DNA of 64,000 nt from Streptomyces sp. TP-A0874 (GTDB lineage: Bacteria > Actinomycetota > Actinomycetes > Streptomycetales > Streptomycetaceae), in NCBI RefSeq assembly GCF_001748085.1, contig NZ_BBZK01000015.1, positions 40,603 to 104,602 on the forward strand. Reading direction: 5' to 3'. Positions 1-8,381 of this stretch are shown here, piece by piece. Each line of letters opens with the position of its first letter. Position 1 is the first letter of the stretch. Under the pieces are notes generated by a model, which was not told the DNA's origin, did no database searches, and worked only from the letters and a program-made list of their open reading frames with translations. A program made the position numbers and the translations under genes.

Positions 1-1
1 C

Positions 2-646
2 TGGCGGTCGCTGCTGGTCACCAGCGGCGAGATCGTCTGCTATGTCGACTCCGACCTGCGGAATTTCCGCTCCCGCTTCGTCTCCGGCATCGTCGGCCCG
101 CTGCTCACCGATCCCGAGCTGCAGCTGGTCAAGGCCGTCTACGACCGGCCGTTGGAGAACGGCGGCGGGCAGGGCGGCCGGGTCACGGAGTTGGTCGCGC
201 GGCCTCTGCTCAACCTGCACTGGCCGCAGTTGGCCGGCTTCGTGCAGCCGCTCGGCGGCGAGTACGCGGCCCGCCGCTCGCTGCTCGAACGGCTACCGTT
301 CCCGGTGGGCTACGGGGTCGAGTTGGGCATGCTCGTCGACTCGTTGGAGCTGGTCGGTCTGGACGCGCTCGCCCAGGTGGATGTCGGTGTGCGCCACCAC
401 CGCCACCAGGACGACCCGGCGCTGGGTCGGATGGCCGCCACCATCTACCGCACCGCGCAGGCCCGGCTGGCGGGCCGCGAGCGGTTCGCCGGGAGCGGGC
501 CGGTGCGCCCGCTGCTGACCCAGTTCCACCGCTCCGCGGAGGGCGGTTTCGAGCCGAACGTGCACGAGGTGCCGACGGAGGAGCGTCCGCCGATGGTGAC
601 CGTGCCGGAGTACCTGGCCCGGCGGGCCGCGGGCCGCGTCGCCTGA
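2..646 (+). CDS. gpgS: Glucosyl-3-phosphoglycerate synthase, C-terminal part (5' end outside window)
   Basis: The reading frame is open from the first bases of the window and stops at 644-646, so the N-terminal part is missing. Visible are a D-S-D-L-R-N-F stretch that fits the metal-binding DxD region of GT2/GT81-type transferases, and a later segment ELGMLVD...VGLDALAQVDVGVRHHRHQD that is characteristic of actinobacterial GpgS. The family moves glucose from UDP- or GDP-glucose onto 3-phosphoglycerate, the first step towards glucosylglycerate and related polysaccharides, in the cytoplasm. It faces cvnD convergently across a strong hairpin. The trehalose genes otsA/otsB lie a few kb away. The call rests on family recognition of about 214 residues. 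Confidence 0.85.
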   Translation, partial: WRSLLVTSGEIVCYVDSDLRNFRSRFVSGIVGPLLTDPELQLVKAVYDRPLENGGGQGGRVTELVARPLLNLHWPQLAGFVQPLGGEYAARRSLLERLPFPVGYGVELGMLVDSLELVGLDALAQVDVGVRHHRHQDDPALGRMAATIYRTAQARLAGRERFAGSGPVRPLLTQFHRSAEGGFEPNVHEVPTEERPPMVTVPEYLARRAAGRVA

Positions 647-688
647 CCCGCCGGGGGGCCGGGGGACGGCCCCCCGGCCCCCGGCGGG
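647..688. terminator. Strong GC-rich hairpin between convergent gpgS and cvnD
   Basis: Immediately after the gpgS stop, a CCCGCC-G6-CC-G5 arm pairs with a C6-GG-C5-GG-CGGG arm across a four-base loop. It sits between two convergent genes and could end transcription in both directions. There is no T-tract, which is common in Streptomyces. Confidence 0.6.
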
Positions 689-747
689 CGCACCGCGCCG
701 CCGGGGACGCCATGGCGTCGTCGTGTGGTGGTCGGACGGGTCCGGGG

Positions 748-1368
748 TCAGGAGACCTCGGAGGCCGCGGTCAACGAGTAGAGGTAGTGCATCAGCCGGA
801 GCAGTACGTCCCGGCTGGAGGACCGGTCCCGCGCGTCGCAGTACAGGATCGGCACGGCGGGCGGCAGGTCGAGAGCGGTCCGCAGTTCCTCGATGGAGTG
901 CTGTTGCGAGTCGGGGAAGTTGTTGACCGCCACGACGAACGGCATCTCCAGGTCCTCCAGTCGGCCCAGGACGTCGAAGCTGACGTCCAGCCGCCGGGAG
1001 TCGACCAGGACGACCGCGCCGAGCGCCCCTTCGAAGAGGCCCTTCCAGAGGAACCAGAAGCGTTCCTGGCCCGGGGTTCCGAAGAGGTAGAGCACCATGC
1101 TGTCGCTGATGCTGATGCGGCCGAAGTCCATCGCGACCGTGGTCTCGGTCTTGCTGGCCACTCCGGCGGTGTCGTCCACCCCCACCCCGGCCTGGGTCAT
1201 CGTCTCCTCGGTGGTGAGTGGCCGGATCTCGCTCACCGCGCCCACCATGGTGGTCTTCCCGACCCCGAATCCGCCCACCACCACGATCTTGGCTGACGTA
1301 CTCACCGATGCCGGCAGCCGGTCCTCGGCCCTCGGCTGGTCTATCGTCTCAAAGCTGTTCGAGTCCAT
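748..1368 (-). CDS. cvnD: Conservon GTP-binding protein CvnD
   Basis: This is a 206-residue small Ras-like GTPase of the kind that closes Streptomyces conservons. The P-loop GGFGVGKTT is at residues 32-40. A G-x-P-G-Q-E-R motif (switch II, here GTPGQERFWFLW) and an N-N-F-P (NKxD-like) segment follow. Its start lies inside the end of cvnC (20-bp overlap), which implies translational coupling. In characterised conservons, CvnD works with CvnA (sensor-like), CvnB (roadblock) and CvnC (DUF742) in a membrane-associated complex that resembles eukaryotic G-protein signalling and affects development or antibiotic production. It is the last gene of the four-gene operon. Confidence 0.92.
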   Translation of the reverse strand: MDSNSFETIDQPRAEDRLPASVSTSAKIVVVGGFGVGKTTMVGAVSEIRPLTTEETMTQAGVGVDDTAGVASKTETTVAMDFGRISISDSMVLYLFGTPGQERFWFLWKGLFEGALGAVVLVDSRRLDVSFDVLGRLEDLEMPFVVAVNNFPDSQQHSIEELRTALDLPPAVPILYCDARDRSSSRDVLLRLMHYLYSLTAASEVS

Positions 1369-1708
1369 GGATCACCGCTTGGATCAGTTCACGGTCAGGT
1401 AGCAGGGCGGCCGGAATACTCGACCGGGCGCTCACATGGCCCTCTTCCAGCAGGGTGGCCAGCAGAGCGGTGATCACGCTGACTGGGAGGTGGAGGTAGG
1501 AGGAGATCTCCACCACGGAGAGTGGAGAGCTGCACAGGCGCACGATCGCCGCGCGCTCCGGCTGCATACGGGAGTCGGGGGGCGACTCCGCGCAGATGAG
1601 CGTCGTCAGGTCAAGCGGTTCCTCTCCCGTGCCGCTCCGGCCGCCGGTGATGACGTAAAACCGGTCGGGTCGCCCTTCGTCCCATTCGCTCTCCTCCGGT
1701 GTGCTCAT
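1349..1708 (-). CDS. cvnC: Conservon DUF742 protein CvnC
   Basis: A 119-residue DUF742 protein. It has an acidic N-terminus, a central RFYVITGGRSG segment and a winged-helix-like C-terminal half, with the ...SVVEISSYLHLPVSVITALLATLLEEGHV pattern typical of CvnC. The start is the ATG at 1708, only five bases after the cvnB stop. CvnC binds CvnD and is thought to influence its nucleotide state in other conservons. No catalytic motif is visible. It overlaps cvnD. Confidence 0.92.
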   Translation of the reverse strand: MSTPEESEWDEGRPDRFYVITGGRSGTGEEPLDLTTLICAESPPDSRMQPERAAIVRLCSSPLSVVEISSYLHLPVSVITALLATLLEEGHVSARSSIPAALLPDRELIQAVIHGLEQL

Positions 1709-1713
1709 GTGCC

Positions 1714-2106
1714 TTACCTGCCATCGCGGGGTGGACTCGTCAGGTGCTCGCCGATACGGGCCACCAGGTCGCGCATGCGCTGCCCCATCAGCCCGGAATC
1801 GACCCCATCGTCGGCCAGGACCGCCAGGTAGGCCCGGTCACCGGCCGCCATGAGATAGAAGAAGCCGCCACTGACCTCGATGACGACCATGCGCATGACG
1901 CCGTCGCCGTGCGGGAACTCCGCCCCGACAGCGGCCGACAGGCTCTGCAGGCCGGCACACGCCGCCGCCAACCGGTCGGCGGTGTCCATCTCGGTGTCGT
2001 ACCTGGCCATACAGAGACCGTCCGCCGACAACACGACCACATGGCGTGTGTGAGGGACACTGGATGCCAGGTCCTTGAGCATCCAGTCCATGTTCTGCTG
2101 GATCAC
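1714..2106 (-). CDS. cvnB: Conservon roadblock/LC7 protein CvnB
   Basis: A 130-residue roadblock/LC7-domain protein that begins VIQQNMDWMLKDL and contains the typical HVVVLSADGLCMARYD strand. I chose the GTG start at 2106 because it overlaps the cvnA stop in a GTGA arrangement (the TGA of cvnA is at 2103-2105), a classic coupling signal. A longer frame continues upstream, but it runs antiparallel through cvnA and has no family support. Roadblock proteins usually regulate small GTPases, which fits CvnD downstream. Confidence 0.92.
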   Translation of the reverse strand: MIQQNMDWMLKDLASSVPHTRHVVVLSADGLCMARYDTEMDTADRLAAACAGLQSLSAAVGAEFPHGDGVMRMVVIEVSGGFFYLMAAGDRAYLAVLADDGVDSGLMGQRMRDLVARIGEHLTSPPRDGR

Positions 2107-3659
2107 AGCTCTTCCCTCTTCTGCTCGGCCCCGTCGCCGTCGCTCTGCGGCCGCTCCGGGGGCGTCCTGTCTTCGCTCTGACTGCTGGTGAAGGCGGCCA
2201 GCCACTCGCCCGGGGGACGCGCCGGCTGGTCCGTGGCGGCCGTCGCACCCCGGTCCGGCTCCATCCCGGAGGTCCCGGTCAGCGGCCCCGTGGGCGGCGC
2301 GGTGTCCTGCGTCCGGCGCCGGCGGCTGCTGCGCTGCGGGAGGCCCCCGGTGGTGCGGCGCGGGCTTCCGTTGACCATCCCGGCCGGCTGCCTGCTCCGG
2401 CCGGTGCGCTGCGGCAGTCCGCTGGCGGTCTGCTGAGGGGTGCCGCCCATCGTCGGACGCTTGGTGGGCCGGGCGGTGGCGCCGGCGGCCGCGGCGATGC
2501 CGTACAGACGCCCGTCGGCCGGCTCGGTGGTCAGCGCCTCGCGCGGGATGACGAGCACGGCGCGGACGCCGCCGTAGGCCGACTCCCGCAGGGAGACACG
2601 GAAGTTGTTGGCCCGGGCCAGACGTCCGACGACCGCCAGGCCGAGCCGCGGCGTCTCGCCGAGGTCGTCGAGGTCGATGCCTTCCTGGGCCTGCCTGAGC
2701 ATGACCTCGGCGCGCGTCCTGCCTTCGGCGCTGAGCCCCAGGCCGCCGTCCTCGATCTCGACCGCGATACCGGACTGGACCTCGGTGGCGGAGAGGTGCA
2801 CCTGGGTCTGCGGCGGCGAGTAGCGGGTCGCGTTGTCCAGCAGTTCGGCGACGGCGTGGATGAGCGGTTCGACGGTGGGCCCCACCACGGCGATGTCGCC
2901 GACCGGGTGCAGCGTCACACGCGGGTAGTCCGCGATCCGCGACATCGCCCCGCGCAAGACGGTGACCAGGGGGAAGGCGCTGCTCCAGCGGCGTCCGGAG
3001 CGGGCTCCGCCGAGGACGGCGACGCCGTCCGCCAGTCGACCGGTCAGCGCGTTGTAGTGGTCCAGCTGCATCAGGTCCTTGACGACCTGCGGGTTGCTGC
3101 CGTGCCGGTTCTGCATCTCCCGGACTTCCTCGGCCTGCTGGTGCACGATCGCCTGGACCCGGCGGGCGATGCTGACGAAGGCGCGCTGTGCCGAGTCGCG
3201 CAGCCCCTCCTCGGCCGCGACCGCCTCCAGGACGGTGCGCACCACCGCGGTCCTCGCCCCGTGCAGCGAGACCCCCTGGTCGGGGTCGGAGCTGACCTGG
3301 TGCAGTACCTCCTCCACCGAGGCGCCCTGCAGCAGCAGTTCCACCGCGTCCGGCAGCACCTGCTCGGCCAGCAGGAGCATGTCGGCGTCCTGGCGCTCGC
3401 TCTGCCGCTGCAGTTCGTCGGCGCGGCCCGCCAGTGCGGCGGAGTGGGCCAGCAGCCGGCGTCTGGTGACGGCCGTCGCCACCCACAGCAGCACGAGCGC
3501 GACGCCACCGCACCAGGCGACCGGGACGCGGGCGGCGGGGTGGACCAGGAAGCAGATCAACACCGTGGCCGCGATCAGCAGGCCACTGGCGGCCACACCG
3601 GGCCAGGCTGACGCCGGTCGGTGTTCTCCGGATGACTCTCCGGAACGAACCATTGACAT
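2103..3659 (-). CDS. cvnA: Conservon sensor-histidine-kinase-like protein CvnA
   Basis: A 518-residue membrane protein. Two hydrophobic segments at about residues 22-42 and 45-65 are followed by a coiled linker, a dimerisation-like helix with L-D-H (His201) and a HATPase-type domain with the N-box ELLDNATRYSPP at 272-283 and a G-x-G-L-G segment after it. The last roughly 130 residues are low-complexity and rich in Pro, Arg and Thr, as in other CvnA proteins. No response regulator lies nearby; the partners are cvnB-cvnD, which start immediately. The ATG at 3659 opens MSMVRSGESS; a second ATG two codons in is possible. Its 5' side faces the repeat-rich gap at 3660-4505, which must hold its promoter. 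Confidence 0.92.
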   Translation of the reverse strand: MSMVRSGESSGEHRPASAWPGVAASGLLIAATVLICFLVHPAARVPVAWCGGVALVLLWVATAVTRRRLLAHSAALAGRADELQRQSERQDADMLLLAEQVLPDAVELLLQGASVEEVLHQVSSDPDQGVSLHGARTAVVRTVLEAVAAEEGLRDSAQRAFVSIARRVQAIVHQQAEEVREMQNRHGSNPQVVKDLMQLDHYNALTGRLADGVAVLGGARSGRRWSSAFPLVTVLRGAMSRIADYPRVTLHPVGDIAVVGPTVEPLIHAVAELLDNATRYSPPQTQVHLSATEVQSGIAVEIEDGGLGLSAEGRTRAEVMLRQAQEGIDLDDLGETPRLGLAVVGRLARANNFRVSLRESAYGGVRAVLVIPREALTTEPADGRLYGIAAAAGATARPTKRPTMGGTPQQTASGLPQRTGRSRQPAGMVNGSPRRTTGGLPQRSSRRRRTQDTAPPTGPLTGTSGMEPDRGATAATDQPARPPGEWLAAFTSSQSEDRTPPERPQSDGDGAEQKREEL

Positions 3660-3757
3660 CCTCGAACCATGGGAAGGGAATCGGGGGCGGGATCAGCCTG
3701 AGAACGCTGTTCGGAGGCAAGCGAACAGGCGACCGGCCGTGGGCCTGAGGCGGTACC

Positions 3758-3917
3758 AGTGCCACAGCAGGCAACGTTCGCCCGTGGAAGGGCGGCTTCC
3801 GGCGGCTGCTCGCGGCGCGCCGGTCAGAAGCTCGTACTGGTACTCGGACTTCCGGCCGGTGTCGGCGAGAGCGCGCGTCGGGCGTCGCGACGGGCGAACG
3901 TTGCCTGTTGGGGCACT
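3758..3917. repeat. MITE-like element with about 25-bp terminal inverted repeats
   Basis: The left arm (3760-3784, TGCCACAGCAGGCAACGTTC then GCCCG) and the right arm (3891-3915) match at 23 of 25 positions as an inverted repeat. They enclose about 105 bp with no credible gene. The size and layout suggest a non-autonomous transposable element. It sits in the 846-bp gap between cvnA and the methyltransferase at 4506, directly beside the palindrome at 3924-3976. I see no clear target-site duplication. Confidence 0.5.
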
Positions 3918-3923
3918 TGTTGC

Positions 3924-3976
3924 CTAAGGGTTGTCTCGGCCGCCCTGGCCGACAGGGCGACCGAGACAACCCTTAG
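3924..3976. repeat. 53-bp near-perfect palindrome with AGGGTTGTC ends
   Basis: Two 24-base arms (CTAAGGGTTGTCTCGG... at 3924-3947, complementary to 3953-3976) pair with one mismatch around a five-base loop. The ends carry AGGGTTGTC/GACAACCCT flanked by TA. The same end sequence bounds the longer element at 24984-25145, so this may be an internally deleted relative of that family. It could also act as a hairpin terminator. The rest of 3660-4505 shows no gene I can support. Confidence 0.5.
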
Positions 3977-4505
3977 ATCCTTACGGCAGTGCTGATCGGT
4001 TCGCAGCATAGCCACAGCTTGATCGACCGCATATAGAACGAGCCAATTTCTGAACGGAGTTGTTCGCTCATCGTCGCTAGCCGGGAGCGGACAGCCGAGC
4101 TGATTCCGGTGCACACACACTTCTTCGGGGACTTCAGCGGTCCACCGGACATAACGCCGACGGAACCGCCGAGCCGAAACCCATCGAGTACCACCCCACA
4201 TACCGTCACTCCGGCATGAATGGGGGCGAGACCAACCGCTCCCCCGCCACCCGGCCGACCACCGAGGACTCTTGGCCCGGAAGGCCCCCTCGGCCGGCGG
4301 CACCGGCGAGGCCGGCACCACGGGTGGCCGAATCATGTCGCTCTCCCGGAGGGCGGCCTCGCTCGCTCACCGCCGCGGCAGCCGAATGGCCCTTTTCCTC
4401 CGGGGAGTTCCACCAGAACACTTGTTACTTGCAGCAGTGAAACGACTACGATGCGGCGCAGCGTTCCATACCAAAGGACACCCCCCACCCTCGGAAGGCG
4501 CGACC

Positions 4506-5354
4506 GTGGCCCAGCACGACGCCGGCGGCGACCCCCGGTCCATCGACCTGAGGCTCGACAGGGCGCACTCCGCCCGCATGTACGACTACTACCTGCGCGG
4601 CAAGACCAACTACGCGGCGGACCGGGCGGCCGCCGAGAAGGTCGCGGAGACCTGGCCCAGCGTCTTCGTCTGCGCCAAGGAGAACCGCTCCTTCCTGCAC
4701 CGGGTCACCAGAGTGCTCGCCGAGGACCTCGGGATACGCCAGTGGCTCGACATCGGCACCGGCATCCCCACCTCGCCCAACCTCCACGAGGTCGCCCAGG
4801 AGATCGCCCCAGAGGCCAGGGTGGTCTACGTCGACAACGACCCCATCGTCCTCACCCACGCCCGCGCGCTGCTCACCAGCTCACCCGAGGGCCGCACCGC
4901 GTACATCCAGGCGGACGCCACCGACCCGGAGGCGATCCTGGGCTCCGGAGAACTGGCCGACACCCTCGACCTGCGGCGGCCGGTGGCTCTCTCCCTCAAC
5001 GCCCTGCTGCACTTCCTCCCCGACAGCACGGACCCCTACGGCACCGTCGACCGCCTGATGGGCGCACTGCCCTCGGGGAGCACACTGGCCATAACCCACT
5101 GCACCGCGGACTTCGATCCCGGCACCTGGGGGGACATCCAGGCCATCTACGCCGCGGCCGGCACCGCCACCCAGGTCCGTTCCCGGAGCGAGGTCGAGCG
5201 GTTCTTCAGCGGTCTGGAGATGCTGGAGCCCGGAGTGGAAGTGGCTCACCGCTGGCGCCCGGTGGCCGACGGCGGCCACTCCTCGCCGGAGCCCGTCGAG
5301 GCGCTCTCCGACAGCGAGGTCAGCCTCTGGGTCGGGGTCGGCGTCAAGCCCTGA
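4506..5354 (+). CDS. SAM-dependent methyltransferase, DUF574 family
   Basis: A 282-residue protein of the Streptomyces-expanded DUF574 (PF04672-type) family. I chose the GTG at 4506 because family members begin with a short tail before ...IDLRLDRAHSARMYDYYLRGKTNY, which is conserved; the frame is open further upstream without support. The SAM-binding motif I reads W-L-D-I-G-T-G-I-P-T, and a later V-Y-V-D-N-D-P motif fits ribose binding. The substrate is not known for most of the family. It stands alone between a repeat-rich gap and otsA, 128 bp upstream of the latter. Confidence 0.85.
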   Translation: MAQHDAGGDPRSIDLRLDRAHSARMYDYYLRGKTNYAADRAAAEKVAETWPSVFVCAKENRSFLHRVTRVLAEDLGIRQWLDIGTGIPTSPNLHEVAQEIAPEARVVYVDNDPIVLTHARALLTSSPEGRTAYIQADATDPEAILGSGELADTLDLRRPVALSLNALLHFLPDSTDPYGTVDRLMGALPSGSTLAITHCTADFDPGTWGDIQAIYAAAGTATQVRSRSEVERFFSGLEMLEPGVEVAHRWRPVADGGHSSPEPVEALSDSEVSLWVGVGVKP

Positions 5355-5482
5355 CCGTCGCCAGTGGGAGAACTGACTCCCCGTGAGGTGGCGCTCCCCC
5401 GTCGGAGCTACGCACCCGCACCGAGGAGCTCTGCCCGGGCCGGGCACGTTTGAGTCGATCTGTCACGGGCTAGGCTCGCGTC

Positions 5483-6907
5483 ATGGTCGCTGCGCACGCT
5501 GCCCGCATCCTCGTCGCGTCCAACCGCGGCCCCGTCTCCTACACGCTGGCCGAGAACGGCTCCCTGACCGCCAAGCGCGGCGGCGGCGGACTCGTCTCCG
5601 GTCTCTCCGCTATCAGCGGCACCGAGGCCGACACCGAGACGCTGTGGGTCTGCGCCGCCCTCGGCGACGGCGACCGGGAGGCGGTACGGCGCAGCGGGGA
5701 CCGGTTGGACCCGGACGACAGCGGCGGACAGCGGGTCAGGATGCTCGGCATCGAACCGAAGGTCTTCTCCACCGCCTACAACGGCATCGCGAACTCGGTG
5801 CTCTGGTTCGTCCACCACATGCTCTACCAGACTCCGCTCGAACCGGTTTTCGACGCCGACTTCCGTCGGCAGTGGGCCGCGTACGAGACGTACAACGCCG
5901 CTTTCGCCGACGCCCTCGCGCAGGAGGCGGCGGAGGGCGCCGTGGTGCTCGTCCAGGACTACCACCTCGCCCTCGTCCCCGGGCTGCTCCGCGAGCGCCG
6001 CCCCGATCTGCGCATCGGCCACTTCTCCCACACCCCGTGGGCCCCGCCCGAGTACTTCCGGCTGCTCCCGGACGACATCGCACGGCAGCTGCTGCGGGGC
6101 ATGCTGGGGGCGGACCGCGCCGCCTTCCTCACCCAGCGCTGGGCGGACGCCTTCACCGCCTGCTGCCGGGACCTGCTCGGCGAGGAGGCCGCCGGCGCCA
6201 CGCGGATCGGGGTACACGGGCTCGGGGCCGACCAGGAGTTCCTGCACGAGCGGTCCCGGCGGCCCGATGTGGAGGAACTCATGGCCGCCCTGCACGAGCA
6301 GATCGGCGGCGGCCACCGCAAGGTCGTGGTCCGGGTGGACCGCACCGAACTGTCGAAGAACATCCTGCGCGGACTGAACGCCTACCGTGAGCTGCTCACC
6401 GAGCGGCCGGAGTGGCAGGGGCAGGTGGTGCACATCGCCTTCGCCTATCCGTCCCGCCAGGACCTGGCCGTCTACCGCGACTACACCGCCGAGGTCCAGC
6501 GGGTGGCCGAGGCGATCAACGCCGACTTCGGCACCGCCGACTGGCAGCCGGTCATCCTCCATGTGCGGGACGACTTCGCCCGCTCGCTGGCCGCCTACCG
6601 GATCGCGGACGTGGCGCTGGTCAACCCGATCCGGGACGGTATGAACCTGGTGGCCAAGGAAGTGCCGGTGGTCTCCGACGAGGGCTGTGCGCTGGTGCTC
6701 TCCCGGGAGGCCGGGGCCCACGAGGAACTGGGGGCGGACGCGATCACCGTGAACCCCTACGACGTGACCGGCACCGCCGACGCCCTCCACCGGGCCCTGA
6801 CGATGCCGGTGGCCGAGCGCGCCGAGCGGAGCCAGCGACTGGCCGCGGCGGCCACCGCCCTGCCGCCGCAGAAGTGGTTCCTGGAACAGCTGGCAGCGCT
6901 CCGCTGA
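5483..6907 (+). CDS. otsA: Trehalose-6-phosphate synthase (GT20)
   Basis: A 474-residue cytoplasmic glycosyltransferase of family 20, joining glucose from a nucleotide sugar to glucose-6-phosphate. Visible family marks are the N-terminal S-N-R-G-P-V loop, G-G-G-G-L-V-S-G-L, V-Q-D-Y-H-L-A-L-V-P, the R-V-D-R-T-E-L-S-K-N donor-binding segment, and N-P-I-R-D-G-M-N-L-V-A-K-E near the C-terminus. The length is normal. It converges with otsB, which removes the phosphate, and the pair makes trehalose for stress protection and spores. The ATG at 5483 gives the expected N-terminus. Confidence 0.92.
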   Translation: MVAAHAARILVASNRGPVSYTLAENGSLTAKRGGGGLVSGLSAISGTEADTETLWVCAALGDGDREAVRRSGDRLDPDDSGGQRVRMLGIEPKVFSTAYNGIANSVLWFVHHMLYQTPLEPVFDADFRRQWAAYETYNAAFADALAQEAAEGAVVLVQDYHLALVPGLLRERRPDLRIGHFSHTPWAPPEYFRLLPDDIARQLLRGMLGADRAAFLTQRWADAFTACCRDLLGEEAAGATRIGVHGLGADQEFLHERSRRPDVEELMAALHEQIGGGHRKVVVRVDRTELSKNILRGLNAYRELLTERPEWQGQVVHIAFAYPSRQDLAVYRDYTAEVQRVAEAINADFGTADWQPVILHVRDDFARSLAAYRIADVALVNPIRDGMNLVAKEVPVVSDEGCALVLSREAGAHEELGADAITVNPYDVTGTADALHRALTMPVAERAERSQRLAAAATALPPQKWFLEQLAALR

Positions 6908-6959
6908 CCTGGTCAGACGCTGCCGGTACCCCGGCGGGCGCGGCTCCCCGCGAACCCCG

Positions 6960-7796
6960 TCAGGACAACCGGTCGGCGAGCCCGGCCAGCAGCGCCACCA
7001 CACCGTCGGGGCCGTCCACGACCAGGTCCGAACGGTCGGCCAGCTCCGTCACCTCCGTGCTGCCGCTGCAGACCAGCAGCCCGGCCCGGCCCTCCGCGCG
7101 GAGTTCGTCCACCGCCGAGAAGGCCGCCAGGTCGCCCAGGTCGTCTCCGGCGTAGCAGACCGTCTCCGCACCCGTCTCCCGGACGTATTCGGCCAGGGCG
7201 ACGCCCTTGTCCATACCGGGCGGCCGGAGTTCGAGGACCATCCGGCCCGGCTCGACGATCAGCCCGTGCCGCCCGGCCAACTCGCCGAGCGGCCCCCGCA
7301 GGAGTTCGAGGGCGGCCTGCGGGTCGGCGGCGCCTCGGGTGTGCACGGCCACCGACCGGGCCTTGTCCTCCACCCGGGTGCCACCGGGGGCTCCGGCCCG
7401 CTCGAGCACCTCGGGCAGTTCGGCCTGGGCGGTGGCGACCCCCGGGTGCGGGGCCGGGGCCCGGACGCTCCGGGACGACGCCTCCCAGCGCTCGGACCCG
7501 TAGTGGCCGAGCACCACCAGCCGGTCCAGTCCCGGGACCCCGGCGAAGCCCCCGTAGCGCACCGCGAGCCCGGCGGGCCGACCCGTTATCACCGCGACCG
7601 ACAGCAGCCGCGGGGCGAGCGCCGCGAGGGCGGGCACCGCCCCCGGATGGGCACGGGCCTGGTCCGGGTCGGAGACGATCGGTGCCAGGGTGCCGTCGAA
7701 GTCGAGCGCGAGCACCGCCCGCTCGGGCCGCTCCAGCAGGGCTGCGAGCCCCTGACGGCCGGCGGGGGTGCTGGGGGTGGGGAGGGAATCGCCCAT
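6960..7796 (-). CDS. otsB: Trehalose-6-phosphate phosphatase (HAD superfamily)
   Basis: A 278-residue HAD phosphatase. The nucleophile motif D-F-D-G-T lies near residue 35 (LALDFDGTLAPIV). A V-I-T-G-R motif II and a late G-D-D-L-G-D motif IV are present. This is the usual OtsB layout, with a cap domain between. It dephosphorylates the OtsA product to trehalose. It ends 52 bp from the otsA stop in convergent orientation, rather than in an operon with it. Upstream is a gene remnant. Confidence 0.9.
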   Translation of the reverse strand: MGDSLPTPSTPAGRQGLAALLERPERAVLALDFDGTLAPIVSDPDQARAHPGAVPALAALAPRLLSVAVITGRPAGLAVRYGGFAGVPGLDRLVVLGHYGSERWEASSRSVRAPAPHPGVATAQAELPEVLERAGAPGGTRVEDKARSVAVHTRGAADPQAALELLRGPLGELAGRHGLIVEPGRMVLELRPPGMDKGVALAEYVRETGAETVCYAGDDLGDLAAFSAVDELRAEGRAGLLVCSGSTEVTELADRSDLVVDGPDGVVALLAGLADRLS

Positions 7797-7963
7797 GGGG
7801 CCGATCCTAACGACCCGGCGCCCGGTGGCGAGTGGACCCGACGGGCGGCGTTGTGCGAGTCGGCTACCGGACGGCGCGGGATCGTGGCGGTGCGCCGCCG
7901 ACTACGAGGTCCTCTGGAGACGACCGCCCTGCGGGCAACACCGCGCGGTGCCGGGGGCTCTCC

Positions 7964-8143
7964 TCAGTCACGCGCCGCCCCTCGCGGCCAGACGATCCGC
8001 ACGGGCACACCGGTCCGCTCGGCGTGGGCGACGACGTCCGCCGTACCGCCATAGCCCCGCGCCGGCTCGCCGTCCCAGACGGCCACAAGCTCCTCGACCA
8101 GTCCGACGAGGACCTGAAGAAGGCCCTCACCCGACGCTGTTCG
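7964..8143 (-). pseudogene. 5'-truncated remnant of a small conserved actinobacterial protein, possibly SLOG-like
   Basis: Between otsB and the DUF397 gene (a 375-bp gap) only the C-terminal part of a coding frame remains. It reads L-V-E-E-L-V-A-V-W-D-G-E-P-A-R-G-Y-G-G-T-A-D-V-V...VPVRIVWPRGAARD and then stops. An in-frame stop at 8144-8146 and the lack of any start codon cut it off upstream. From memory this tail resembles small Streptomyces proteins with a nucleotide-binding (SLOG/YspA-like) fold, but I am not sure of the family. Confidence 0.45.
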
Positions 8144-8171
8144 TCAGGCGAGGGCACGCTTACGCGTTGCG

Positions 8172-8381
8172 CTATGCGTCGAGGAGGCCGTCGCGGACAG
8201 CCGACACGAAACTCGCTATCCGCCCCCGTGACAGCAGCAGGGCAGGCCCCGTCGGGTTCTTGCTGTCCCGCACCGCGACCGCTCGCTCATCTACGATGCC
8301 GAACTCGACGCAGTCGGTCTGGGCGCTGTGTGAGGACTTCCACCAGGCAACGGCGAGTTGCGAGGAGTCGTCAATGCTCAT
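8172..8381 (-). CDS. DUF397 protein
   Basis: A 69-residue DUF397 protein: W-W-K-S-S-H-S...C-V-E-F, then a V-A-V-R-D-S-K-N-P segment and a short C-terminal helix. In Streptomyces, DUF397 genes almost always follow an XRE/DUF5753 regulator, as here, and the pair probably acts as a regulator with a small partner (BldB/WhiJ-like systems). Its ATG at 8381 lies inside the end of the regulator gene (11-bp overlap), so the two are translationally coupled. Confidence 0.92.
   Translation of the reverse strand: MSIDDSSQLAVAWWKSSHSAQTDCVEFGIVDERAVAVRDSKNPTGPALLLSRGRIASFVSAVRDGLLDA

Noticed and set aside
2107..3969. Extension of the CvnB frame upstream through cvnA
   Set aside because: The frame is open but the sequence is Arg/Pro-rich and has no family match. 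The roadblock domain begins at the GTG that overlaps the cvnA stop.
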